Positions 24,648-33,269 of a stretch of DNA of 41,445 nucleotides are shown piece by piece. The stretch is taken from positions 1-41,445 of the forward strand of contig DASPIL010000061.1 in the NCBI GenBank assembly GCA_035629175.1, in the 5' to 3' direction. A program made the translations under genes and the position numbers. This stretch comes from Verrucomicrobiia bacterium (lineage in GTDB: Bacteria; Verrucomicrobiota; Verrucomicrobiia; Limisphaerales; DASXHY01). Position 1 is the stretch's first letter. Each line of letters begins with the position of its first letter. The notes beneath the pieces are model-generated. The model saw nothing but the letters and a program-made list of their open reading frames with translations. It was not told where the DNA came from and searched no databases.

Positions 24648-24869
24648 TTACGTCGGCGGGGAGAATAAGCCAACCGCCGCCCGTGCGCCAGCATGGATAG
24701 AGCCGCAGAGGGCGGCCGCCGCCCCTCCTCCGTAGCAGCCCAGCGATCCATTCATTCCTCCTCGCGAGCCGGCTGCATTTCGGCGTTCCATCCCGGCCTC
24801 GCGTCCAGCCTTTTGTCAGGCGTTTTGATGACATTACCCGCGACATCCGCATCGCTATCAAGGTGCCCG

Positions 24870-26111
24870 ATGTCACAACTCACCCGAGTCCAATTCGCAT
24901 CCCGCATGCGCCGCCTTCAGTTCGAACACGAAAAACTGCTTCGCCGAAGGAATCGCGGTGAGGTGCTTGGCAATGGCATTTTCCAGAGATTCCAATATCC
25001 CGTTCTCACCGCAGAACACGTTCCATTGGCCTGGCGGTATGACCTGAATGCGCAAACCAATCCGCACCTCATGACGCGGCTGGGAATCAACGCCACGTTC
25101 AACGTTGGCGCCATGGACTGGGACGGGGATATCGTGCTCATCGTCCGCGTGGAAGGATGGGATCGCAAATCGTTCTTCGCCGTCGCCGAAAGCCGGAACG
25201 GCATCGATGGCTTCCGATTCTGGGATTATCCGGTGCGCATGCCTGAGCTCGATCACAGGGAAACGAACCTGTATGACATGCGCCTCGTGCGGCATGAGGA
25301 TGGCTGGATCTATGGGCTCTTCTGCGCCGAACGCCACGATGACTCGAAGCCTGGCGATCTCTCAGCTGCGGTTGCGCGCTGCGGAATCGCGCGAACACGC
25401 GATCTCGTAACCTGGGAACGGCTTCCCGACCTGAAAACCAATTCATTGCATCAGCGAAACTGCGTGCTGCATCCGGAATTCGTGAACGGCAAATACGCGT
25501 TCTACACGCGTCCAATGACCGACTTCGCTGCGACAGGCACAGGCGATGGGGTTGGCTGGGGCGTATGCGATGACATCACGCACGCCGCGATTGATGCGGA
25601 GCAAATTATTGATCCGCGGTTTTATCACACAATCAAGGAAGGCAAGAACGGCCTCGGGCCAGCGCCAATTCGCACAAAGGCAGGCTGGCTGCATCTCGCG
25701 CACGGCGTGCGCAACACCGCGGCCGGAATGCGCTACGTGCTGTATTTATTCCTGTGCGATCTCAACAACCCGACGCGCGTCACCCACGCGCCTGGCGGGT
25801 ATTTCCTGGCGCCTGAAGGCGAGGAACGGGTGGGCGATGTGTCGAATGTCGTGTTTGCAAATGGGTGGGTCGCGCAGAAAAACGGCGACGTGTTCATCTA
25901 CTACGGTTCCTCCGATACCCGCACGCATGTCGCCACAAGCACGATCGAAAAACTGTTGGATTACGTGATGAATACTCCGGCCGATGGAATGCGCTCGTCC
26001 GTTTGCGTTGCGCAGCGATGTGAGTTGATCGACCGCAATTCGAAACTTGCGAGTCGTTCCAAGGCGCCCCGCGGTCATTCCGCATCCAGCTCAAAACGTG
26101 CAGGTCTGTAA
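24870..26111 (+). CDS. GH130 phosphorylase, 4-O-beta-D-mannosyl-D-glucose phosphorylase-like
   Basis: A 413-residue cytoplasmic enzyme of the five-bladed beta-propeller family GH130. [75 protein letters not shown] and [26 protein letters not shown] follow the mannosylglucose phosphorylase pattern closely. Asp136 in YDMRL is, from memory, the position of the general acid (Asp131 in the Bacteroides fragilis enzyme). The reaction is phosphorolysis of Man-beta-1,4-Glc to mannose 1-phosphate and glucose, a late step of mannan use. An open frame extends upstream to 24693, but ATG at 24870 matches the family start, and AAGGTG (24860-24865) may be its ribosome site. A basic tail of about 20 residues exceeds the family end. 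No epimerase or mannanase gene is adjacent. Confidence 0.88.
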   Translation: MSQLTRVQFASRMRRLQFEHEKLLRRRNRGEVLGNGIFQRFQYPVLTAEHVPLAWRYDLNAQTNPHLMTRLGINATFNVGAMDWDGDIVLIVRVEGWDRKSFFAVAESRNGIDGFRFWDYPVRMPELDHRETNLYDMRLVRHEDGWIYGLFCAERHDDSKPGDLSAAVARCGIARTRDLVTWERLPDLKTNSLHQRNCVLHPEFVNGKYAFYTRPMTDFAATGTGDGVGWGVCDDITHAAIDAEQIIDPRFYHTIKEGKNGLGPAPIRTKAGWLHLAHGVRNTAAGMRYVLYLFLCDLNNPTRVTHAPGGYFLAPEGEERVGDVSNVVFANGWVAQKNGDVFIYYGSSDTRTHVATSTIEKLLDYVMNTPADGMRSSVCVAQRCELIDRNSKLASRSKAPRGHSASSSKRAGL

Positions 26112-26171
26112 GCCCGCGTTCAGGCTTCTCGCATCCGGCTTCTGAATCGACGTGAACGGCGCGTCCGGTTT

Positions 26172-28337
26172 TTACGGCTCCCACACCGCGCGCCAGAACA
26201 CTGCCGGCGCTGACGGATCGTTCGTGAAAATGATCGAACTGCCGGAAAATACGTTGGTTGCGCTCACATCCCATTCGAGAAGATTCGTCGACGATTCAAT
26301 GCGATACGGCACCTCCACCTGTCCGTCCACGTTTAGCGCGAGACTATTTGCTGACGGACCAGACACAGTCACGGACGGCGCCGCGGGAGCCATCGTGAAA
26401 AGCGTGAGGGACATCGGCGCGAAGTTGTATCCGAAGTTTGTTCCGACGCCCGTCAAGGACGCCACCGCTATGTCACGGTCGCCCAGCGGTGCATTGGTTC
26501 GCGCAGCTTCATCCTGCGGAATGCCATACATCCTGACGATGGCAGTTCCATTTGGCAGATAACCATTCACCGCGATGGACGCGTTCTGGTTGGTGACGAG
26601 TGACTTGTTGATCACGAGCAACGTCAACTCCCCGTTCGATCGACGGACGGCATGGCTTGCCAGCCCGGAGTAATCGCTCTGTGCCGGTATCACCTTGTCG
26701 CCTGGCCGCGCAAACCACTTCATCAACTTCGCGGCATAAAATGCGGGGTGCCGTGTGCTTGGGCCATTGACCATCCCGAGATCCCCGTATGCACGCCAGC
26801 CATAAATATCCGCTCCAAAGAATCCCTGCGTGTCCGTTCCGTTCCGAAAATCCCACCACACAAAGCTGCGAAACTCCGTCTTCAGCAATTCACCAAGACT
26901 ATCCGCGTAATACAACGCGTTCACGAGGCTTGTGGATTGACGTCCCTGCGCGCCTGCATCGACGTTGTTCTCGGTGACCACGAGTTCGATGTTGGTTCCG
27001 CCCGGCCCGAAGTAATCGATGATCTGCTGTCTCAGATCCGCGGCGTCCGCAGCCCAGTTTCCTGTGGCCTGCAGAATGGCGGCGTCGTTGTTCGGTGACT
27101 GGCCGGGATTCGATGGGTCAGTCCAGTTCGGGTAATGATGGTGCACAAGGAAATCCGGCGTGACGCCAAGGTTCTTGAACGTGGTCAACAGAATGGGCGT
27201 CCATCCGTAATGCGTCCCGCCAGTGCGGGCATTGAAGACGGGATGGGTCGTATAACCATTGGCATAGGCGTCCTCGCCTGGCGCGGCGACGACTCCAATG
27301 CGAATGCTGGAATCCGCTGCCCGCATCTGTGCCATGTATTGCGCGGCGCGGGTGGCGTATGTGAAAGCGTGATGCGGCAGCGTGTTGGTGTCGCGCTCCC
27401 AGGTGCCGTAACATTCGTTGCCGATTTCCCAATACCGATAGCCGAGGTTGTTCGTGACATTTGCATGACGCACCCAAGCCGCGGCTTCTTCGGGGGTGCC
27501 CGTGCCGTAATTCACAGTGATGAACGCCTGCACACCTGCGTTGGTCGCCACCCGCACCATGTCACCGAACGAAGTCGCCCATTGCCATGAGTTCGAAAGC
27601 GTGGTGTTGGAGCCCCAATGATACTCATCGGAGAGCGATCCGCCGGGCATTCGCACAACCAGGGTTCCCATTTCCTCGAGCAGTCCAATGGTCGTCGTGT
27701 GATGGGGCGGATCGAAATACGGATCCCACATTGCGAGGTTCACTCCAAAGTGCCGCTCGTCAACCACGTGCAAGGGTCGCAATGCGTCGACGCTTACCCG
27801 CACCAAATCAGGCGCGGGTTTCGGATCGAATAGCAACTCATCAAGAAAATACGGGGCGGAACTCCCATCATTCCGAAGGACGATGTTGATCCGATTGAAG
27901 TTCACGACATTGGAGATGCCCAATGAACTCAGCGGGATGGAGTAGGTTCGCCATTCGTTCGTGGGCAGCCGCCCCTGCAGGACGAATGTGGGCCCCGCTG
28001 TGTCACCAGTCTGTGCCTGAAGTTGCAATCGCTGCCCTCCCGTGCTCCCACCATTGGCGGAGAAGGTGAACGATGTATACGGACCGGTGTTCACATCCGC
28101 GTGGTAAAAGGAGATCGCCTCCCAAAACGCCCCGCTGAATTGGATGGAACGTGACCCGGAAAACACGGGCGAGGTATTCGCGAAATCCCGGGATCCCCAG
28201 CTCCAGTCCTGAAACCCGCTGGCCAGCTGATCCGAATAAACGGAAAGCGGAGTCTGTGCCCTGGTGGGCGAAACCGCGCTACTGACGCCTACGAGGGCAA
28301 TGGTAAATGCCGCAGTTCTGAAATAGATTGCGCGCAT
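26172..28337 (-). CDS. Secreted clan GH-A glycoside hydrolase with N-terminal sugar-binding-like domain
   Basis: A 721-residue exported protein. The signal peptide is residues 1-27 (AFTIALVGVSS, cleavage after TRA). A beta-sandwich carbohydrate-binding-like domain (about 30-175) contains SFTFSANGGSTGGQRLQLQA and PYFLDELLFD. A TIM-barrel part (about 190-600) follows with VVRMPGGSLSDEYHW, YRYWEIGNECYG (probable acid/base Glu308) and IELVVTENN (probable nucleophile Glu456). The paired strand-4 and strand-7 Glu and the R-x-PGG block resemble GH51/GH39-like arabinofuranosidases, but I cannot fix the family. A beta-rich C-terminal domain ends in FWRAVWEP. ATG at 28337 puts the signal peptide first. 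It lies next to an H-X9-DG pseudopilin gene. Confidence 0.82.
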   Translation of the reverse strand: MRAIYFRTAAFTIALVGVSSAVSPTRAQTPLSVYSDQLASGFQDWSWGSRDFANTSPVFSGSRSIQFSGAFWEAISFYHADVNTGPYTSFTFSANGGSTGGQRLQLQAQTGDTAGPTFVLQGRLPTNEWRTYSIPLSSLGISNVVNFNRINIVLRNDGSSAPYFLDELLFDPKPAPDLVRVSVDALRPLHVVDERHFGVNLAMWDPYFDPPHHTTTIGLLEEMGTLVVRMPGGSLSDEYHWGSNTTLSNSWQWATSFGDMVRVATNAGVQAFITVNYGTGTPEEAAAWVRHANVTNNLGYRYWEIGNECYGTWERDTNTLPHHAFTYATRAAQYMAQMRAADSSIRIGVVAAPGEDAYANGYTTHPVFNARTGGTHYGWTPILLTTFKNLGVTPDFLVHHHYPNWTDPSNPGQSPNNDAAILQATGNWAADAADLRQQIIDYFGPGGTNIELVVTENNVDAGAQGRQSTSLVNALYYADSLGELLKTEFRSFVWWDFRNGTDTQGFFGADIYGWRAYGDLGMVNGPSTRHPAFYAAKLMKWFARPGDKVIPAQSDYSGLASHAVRRSNGELTLLVINKSLVTNQNASIAVNGYLPNGTAIVRMYGIPQDEAARTNAPLGDRDIAVASLTGVGTNFGYNFAPMSLTLFTMAPAAPSVTVSGPSANSLALNVDGQVEVPYRIESSTNLLEWDVSATNVFSGSSIIFTNDPSAPAVFWRAVWEP

Positions 28338-28459
28338 GAAGGTCGGTTGATGATGGAAGGAGGAAATGCCCGAACCATTGGCGCACAATAAACACGGTCC
28401 CGATTTGAAAGTAATCGATGTGCCGCGAACTGGACCGGCCCAGGCTTAGGGGCCCCCCA

Positions 28460-29365
28460 TTAGCGGCGGACGGATGTTCGCTCTGCCAGCCAAACGACAT
28501 CTTCGTTGTTCGGCGAATCGCTGGCTCCAACCATGCCGGGGTTTGCGCTGGCCGGGGGGGTGTAGGTGCGCCGATCGCGCCACTTGCGAATTTCCGAATG
28601 CCCATCGGCAAAGGAAAGCCCGGCCGCTTTGTTATGACTGCTCGCCGGATAGTCCACCAGCTTCGTCGCTGCGGCACTGTTTGGCATCGCTACCGCCATC
28701 AACCCATCATTAATCGTGTTCGGATTTTCATCCATGATCACCCAGGTGGAAGATGGGCCAGGCCGGGTGAAGTGGGACATGCGGCCAAAAGTCAGATAAT
28801 TGGGATCCGGATCCGCATAAGTGCCCGACAGCCAGCCACCGCCGACTGCCGACCCGACCGGGAAGTTGCCGCCCCCGCCACCTCGGGCCGTGTTCCACCA
28901 GCGCGTTCCCACCGCATTGCTCATTGAATAGCTGCGGGATCGGGACCGCCCTTGCACCAAAAGCCGATCAGCGGGGCACTTGTAGGTGTCTACCTGCCTG
29001 ATGTATTGCGAGAGGACGCTGTGTTCGGCAAGCAACGGATTTGCGGTCAGCGAGTCGAATGGCTGGGCCATGGTTCCGACAACCCAGTTCCGCATCTGAT
29101 CCTTGTTCGCATAGGTCGTGTACGCTGTCGTATAGGGAAATTCGTTTGGAGCGAGCTGATCGTTATTGTCCTCCGCGTACATCCGCCAGCCGATCATGAT
29201 CTGCCGCGTATTGTTGAGGCAACCGACTGCCTGCGCCTTTTCTTTTGCCTTACCGAGCGCCGGCAGAAGCATCGCGGCCAGGATGGCGATAATCGCAATG
29301 ACAACCAGCAACTCAATGAGTGTGAAAGCTGGCAAGAGATCGCGGTGAGTCTGGTTGATCTTCAT
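28460..29365 (-). CDS. Prepilin-like protein with H-X9-DG motif
   Basis: A 301-residue protein: leader residues 1-13, then [24 protein letters not shown] and a coiled lead ([19 protein letters not shown]). Ala13 stands at -1 of the presumed cleavage site. A Cys pair lies in VGCLNN and YKCPADR. Gly/Arg-rich loops precede the end, where His-x9-Asp-Gly ([15 protein letters not shown]) is present. Such proteins are minor pseudopilins or type II secretion substrate adaptors by analogy; the Verrucomicrobiota members are not functionally defined. It sits 76 bp downstream of one secreted protein gene and 122 bp upstream of the secreted glycosidase gene, all on the minus strand. Confidence 0.9.
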   Translation of the reverse strand: MKINQTHRDLLPAFTLIELLVVIAIIAILAAMLLPALGKAKEKAQAVGCLNNTRQIMIGWRMYAEDNNDQLAPNEFPYTTAYTTYANKDQMRNWVVGTMAQPFDSLTANPLLAEHSVLSQYIRQVDTYKCPADRLLVQGRSRSRSYSMSNAVGTRWWNTARGGGGGNFPVGSAVGGGWLSGTYADPDPNYLTFGRMSHFTRPGPSSTWVIMDENPNTINDGLMAVAMPNSAAATKLVDYPASSHNKAAGLSFADGHSEIRKWRDRRTYTPPASANPGMVGASDSPNNEDVVWLAERTSVRR

Positions 29366-29441
29366 GAAGGCGGCGGTGGTATAGAAGGTTGTGAAAGGGG
29401 CGCCGGCGCTGGGCCGGCGCCCGTATATTCTGCAGTCGAGC

Positions 29442-31394
29442 TTACGGAGTCACTGTGACAGGCGCACTCACCCCTGCAGTCTTGGAACCATCCGTCACAT
29501 CTGTGGCGGTGATCGTGAATTCCCCGGGCGAACCAAACAGCAACTGGAAGGTGGCGCTCCCGTTGCTCAGGTTTGCATTCAACGGATTGATTGCTGTCCC
29601 ATCCGTGCTGGTAATTGCGACCTCGTCGGAGGCCGAGGGCACCAGGTTGAAGTTCGCATCAACGGCACGCACCGTGATATCGATCACACCGCCCCCTGAG
29701 AGGCTGACCGGATCAGGCGTTCCCGTTTTGCCGGTCGGAGTGCCGGGAGCCGCAGTTTCACCCGGCAGAAGAACCTGCAACTGGGTGAATACGGGCTTCT
29801 CCAGGCGGAAGAAGCTCTGGCTGGAGCTCAGCTGGCTTGAAGGCACCACCGTGTTCCGGAACGCGCCGGCCGCCCAGCTTGCGACTGGAGTGACATTCAT
29901 CCACGGTCCCGCGATGTTCGTTGCCGTCCGCAGCACAAATCCAGTGTCCGGAAGCGACCATTGCACAAGCTTCTGTCCAGGATCGTTAGGAATGACGAAT
30001 GCCGTATTGGGGGACCCTGTAAGACGCGTCCAGACGTTCGTATCCAGAACTGCGTCGTCTAGGAAGTTGTCCCATACCACCGCCACGCCATTGTTTGTCA
30101 TTCCAGCATTCGACAACACCACCTTCTGCCCCACGTTAAACTGCGGTTGCTCTTCGGACACCCGATTCGGCTGGGCTCCAAACACGAGGTTCAACGGATC
30201 GATGAACCTTGTTGCGATTTCGGGGCGAATGGTGAACGCCACGCTGACGCCGCCAGGGCCCCTCAAGGTGACATTCGTGTTCTGGTTGAAGGTCATGCTC
30301 CACGTGCCTACCGGTGTGGCTGCGACAAGGTTTGTCAACTGTCCCGCCCAAGCGTCACCGCCAGTGAATTCCGCACCGAACAAATTCGTATTCGAGTTCG
30401 GTTCGTTAATCTTGTAGCGGAAATAAGCAGTTCCACCGCCGTTGGTGTTGGGCTGGACGTTCAACCAGATCAAATCAGCTTCATTGAAGTCCAATGCTGA
30501 AGCTGTTCCCGGCCCCGTTGTCAAAAAGATGTGAGCTTGATAGTTCGTGTAAACAGTAGGACTGGGGAATTCCTTGATCGTGAATGCATACGTCACGTCG
30601 CCAGGTTGATCCGTAAAGCCCAAGCCGCTCTGGTTGCTGACCTTCACGCTCGTGCGCTGGAATTCGCCGCCGCCAGGGCTTGAGAACAAATTCAGCCCCG
30701 ACACCGGGCTGCCGAACGCCTTGGTGAACGAAGGCGGAGGAGTCGCAACTTGCTTCGCTTGCAGGACAATGTTGTCAATCCAGAAGGCAGCGGTGCCGGT
30801 CAGGTTCGCCGCCGTGTATTTCTTGAAGCCAACGCCATAAACGGCGTCAATGTTCGCCGTAAACGGATCAATTGGAACGCTCACGCGCGTCCAACCGTTG
30901 CTGGCGGCGGCCGGGATTGGCGCGTTGGCGATCGTGATCCAGGGCGGGGTGTTCTGCGCACCATTCTCAACTGGAATTCCCCAAAACTGCAGGGCTTCAC
31001 CCGTTGAATTGTAAGTGGGCAACTCAACTGTGGAAGTTGCAGCGTCCCACTTGATGTCGAAAGTGATGTTTGTGTATTCCGTAAGGTCGACCCGTGCACT
31101 GCCGGGATTCCACCATGCGGATCCCGAAAAATGCCCGAGAGCCACGAGCTGATCGCCCGCTGTCCCGTTGGCGGTGATGTGCAAAGCACCCGAACTCGGA
31201 TTTCCGCCCGCATCCTGGGCTCCATCCCACAGGACTTGTCCCTGGCCACCCCAGCCAATGTGCCAGCCGTTGATGTCCGTATCGAAAGGATACTTATTGA
31301 CCGTCTCTGCGGCACTGGCATTGCTGCCCGCCAGCGTGAGCGCCGCGCCAATCACGGCGAGAGCTGCCCACTTTCCGAAGTTTGGTTTTTTCAT
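29442..31394 (-). CDS. Large secreted modular beta-rich protein
   Basis: A 650-residue exported protein. The signal peptide ends near residue 28 ([16 protein letters not shown]). A carbohydrate-binding-like beta-sandwich (about 32-215) has [16 protein letters not shown] and [13 protein letters not shown] second globular part (about 225-430) has [20 protein letters not shown] and [10 protein letters not shown]-like strands. A short domain ending [10 protein letters not shown] is of a kind common in verrucomicrobial secreted proteins. The C-terminal 90 residues ([34 protein letters not shown]) resemble a bacterial immunoglobulin-like domain. I recognise no catalytic motif, so it may bind or display polysaccharide. 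ATG at 31394 is chosen because the signal peptide begins there; the frame is open upstream to 31562. Confidence 0.78.
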   Translation of the reverse strand: MKKPNFGKWAALAVIGAALTLAGSNASAAETVNKYPFDTDINGWHIGWGGQGQVLWDGAQDAGGNPSSGALHITANGTAGDQLVALGHFSGSAWWNPGSARVDLTEYTNITFDIKWDAATSTVELPTYNSTGEALQFWGIPVENGAQNTPPWITIANAPIPAAASNGWTRVSVPIDPFTANIDAVYGVGFKKYTAANLTGTAAFWIDNIVLQAKQVATPPPSFTKAFGSPVSGLNLFSSPGGGEFQRTSVKVSNQSGLGFTDQPGDVTYAFTIKEFPSPTVYTNYQAHIFLTTGPGTASALDFNEADLIWLNVQPNTNGGGTAYFRYKINEPNSNTNLFGAEFTGGDAWAGQLTNLVAATPVGTWSMTFNQNTNVTLRGPGGVSVAFTIRPEIATRFIDPLNLVFGAQPNRVSEEQPQFNVGQKVVLSNAGMTNNGVAVVWDNFLDDAVLDTNVWTRLTGSPNTAFVIPNDPGQKLVQWSLPDTGFVLRTATNIAGPWMNVTPVASWAAGAFRNTVVPSSQLSSSQSFFRLEKPVFTQLQVLLPGETAAPGTPTGKTGTPDPVSLSGGGVIDITVRAVDANFNLVPSASDEVAITSTDGTAINPLNANLSNGSATFQLLFGSPGEFTITATDVTDGSKTAGVSAPVTVTP

Positions 31395-31537
31395 ATATGA
31401 ACTAATCAGGTTGGAGGTTTGCTTCAAAATCAAACTGCTCGACGCGCGAAGTTTCCTTTGAATCGTTGGCCATACTATCAGCAGGCCTGCATGTGACATG
31501 TCATCAAAATGGGCGACAGTGCAACCGGGAACATACT

Positions 31538-32479
31538 TTAATCCCCGCCTTGATTGGTCCACATGCCGCGAGGATTGCCAAGGGTCCCCGAACCCACCGT
31601 TTGTTCAATGCGAAGCCCTTCGACATGTCCGTCGGTGAACAGGTAATTGAACCGCTTGCGATGCATCGCGTACAACGCCTTGCCCTGGTTGACACCCTGC
31701 TCGCCATTCGGATTCTGGTTCGGTGCGTTCTTGTCAATCTGGTAGAGGTTACCATTGGCTCCGCCATTTTGCGAAGTTTCCGGTCCGATTGAGACGCACG
31801 TCCACTCGTTGCCAGCCGCTTGTTGTCCGCCCGTTTGTTCCACCAGCAGCAACGTGCCAGCAGGATCCTTCACCGCAGAGGTTTTATAACCGGGTGCTTC
31901 ATAATCCGGCACGGGCCCGTTGTCGCGCCAATATATGCCCACTCCACGACGGCCAGCTGCGTTCAGCGATGGCAGGGGATAGCGGCGCAACAGTGTGTCC
32001 ACCTGGTATTCAGTTCCCCAATTGGGCCCGACGCTGTTCATGGCATAGGAACGCAGGCCGAAAAACGCGGGGTTGCCAAGCCATGACACCTTGATGCCGC
32101 GATCAGCAGGGCAGAGAAGCACCCTGGGCGTGACTTCAACATCCAGAATGCCGACCGCCAGATCCGCATCGGACGCATTGCCGCCTATATAACGATGGAT
32201 GAAAGAGTCCCACGACAGCTGCCCTCCGCCGAAACCAAGCCCCGCCGCGGGGAACTTATCGTTCCGGTCCGCGGCGAACATGTTGAACGCCACGTTGATT
32301 TGTTTCTGCTGCGACAGGCACTGCGTGCGCTGCGCCTTCGCCTTCGCCGAAGCCAAAGCCGGCAGCAGCATCGCCGCGAGGATCGCGATGATGGCAATGA
32401 CGACAAGCAATTCAATCAGGGTGAATCCGCGCAGGTTGGGTTTGCGCAGCACAGGAGATTGGAAATCCACGGGGATCAT
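31538..32479 (-). CDS. Prepilin-like protein with H-X9-DG motif
   Basis: A 313-residue pseudopilin-like protein with leader [18 protein letters not shown] and canonical Gly18/Phe19 at the cleavage site, then [16 protein letters not shown] and [18 protein letters not shown]. The C-terminal His-x9-Asp-Gly is in [19 protein letters not shown] Gly/Asn-rich middle ([21 protein letters not shown]) suggests surface loops. Its ATG follows the lipoprotein stop by 3 bp (TGA-ACT-ATG), so the two are translated together. It differs from the other two pseudopilins of this window in having Gly, not Ala, at -1. Confidence 0.91.
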   Translation of the reverse strand: MIPVDFQSPVLRKPNLRGFTLIELLVVIAIIAILAAMLLPALASAKAKAQRTQCLSQQKQINVAFNMFAADRNDKFPAAGLGFGGGQLSWDSFIHRYIGGNASDADLAVGILDVEVTPRVLLCPADRGIKVSWLGNPAFFGLRSYAMNSVGPNWGTEYQVDTLLRRYPLPSLNAAGRRGVGIYWRDNGPVPDYEAPGYKTSAVKDPAGTLLLVEQTGGQQAAGNEWTCVSIGPETSQNGGANGNLYQIDKNAPNQNPNGEQGVNQGKALYAMHRKRFNYLFTDGHVEGLRIEQTVGSGTLGNPRGMWTNQGGD

Positions 32480-32482
32480 AGT

Positions 32483-32863
32483 TCACCGGTTGACCAGCAC
32501 CACGTGCATGGTTTTGTCGATCGCGTAACGTTTGCCGGGAGGGGGCGGCGGAAATTGTGTGCCTGCCGACGCCGCGAATTCCTCAAAGTCTTTTGGCGGT
32601 TTTCGATTCCTGAGAATCCAGCGCCGCAACTCCCGGTTCATCGCCGCAAAATCCGGCTCGCCCGCCGGAGTCGCAACCGGCGCAGGTGCAGGACCCGCCT
32701 GATACACTGGCGCGCGCGACGGCTCCACCGACGTGTTTGTCTCAATAACTGCCGCTGGCGCGACCTCCTCCTCTTTACTGCAGCCAAGAAGAAGAGCGGC
32801 CAGAATCACAACGCTGACGTTTCGGAAAACCAAAGCGGAAAATTCAGAATCAGGAGTCTTCAC
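32483..32863 (-). CDS. Small predicted lipoprotein
   Basis: A 126-residue protein with an N-terminal hydrophobic stretch and lipobox LLGC (Cys28), so it should be exported and lipid-anchored. After the acylated Cys comes a Pro/Ala-rich spacer (about 35-68), then a short helical part (FAAMNRELRRWILRNRKPPKDFEEFAASAG) and a hydrophobic strand at the end (MHVVLVNR). The start is GTG at 32863. It is the first gene of the minus-strand run and is separated from the pseudopilin by only 3 bp. The family is not recognised by me; its place suggests an assembly or anchoring partner for the pseudopilin. Confidence 0.72.
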   Translation of the reverse strand: MKTPDSEFSALVFRNVSVVILAALLLGCSKEEEVAPAAVIETNTSVEPSRAPVYQAGPAPAPVATPAGEPDFAAMNRELRRWILRNRKPPKDFEEFAASAGTQFPPPPPGKRYAIDKTMHVVLVNR

Positions 32864-33269
32864 GGCTTCAACACGGCATTATCGAACACAAGCACATGCT
32901 GCAATCGGTTTGAATATGTTATCACTTTAGACATTCGCATCACAGCGTATTGTCCTCAAAACTCGCGACACTCGCGCATTCGCGGAAACCCTGCCGTTCC
33001 GGAGGTCGCAGCGAAGAAGGTGCATGAGCGTGGCATCAGGCATCTTGCCTGACGTGGAGGGCATGCATCCTTGCCGCCCGGAAAAACCGATAAGTGCGAG
33101 AGACACTCAGATCCTGTCCGTGCGCTCGGCGTGGTTTGAGGGTCCTCCACCGGGCTGGAAGCCCGGCTCCACGGCAGGCAAGGATGCCAGCCGCCACGGG
33201 GGCAACAGGCCGCCGCTCCCCGCAAGCATAGCCTTCTCATTCCGCCTCCCGATCCTTACATTCGGCGCG
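32864..33269. other. Intergenic region with composite repeat
   Basis: A 406-bp gap between the divergent lipoprotein and helicase genes. The first 140 bp (32864-33005) contain no gene and a relatively AT-rich stretch around 32880-32950 that could hold promoters. The rest is repeat copy B and 80 bp before the helicase start. An open frame from 33024 runs through the repeat into the helicase gene but is not thought to be translated. Confidence 0.55.
33031..33190 (+). repeat. Composite hairpin repeat, copy B, with inverted ends
   Basis: The left part matches copy A at 5531 over about 80 bp and includes the TCAGGCA / TGCCTGA hairpin. Its left end (33039-33059) and right end (33167-33188) are near-identical inverted copies (GGCATCTTGCCTGACGTGG against GGCATCCTTGCCTGCCGTGG on the other strand). 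The right module holds CCGGGCT / AGCCCGG around GGA. Read in reverse, the last 28 bp match copy C at 40781 at 27 of 28 positions. The layout, 160 bp with inverted ends and no gene, is that of a miniature mobile or REP-like element. Confidence 0.82.

Noticed and set aside
24655-24671. GGCGGGGAGAATAAGCC upstream of the regulator, similar to 5380-5395 and 13895-13915
   Set aside because: Distances to starts (8, 35 and 113 bp) are inconsistent, so a shared regulatory site is not supported.
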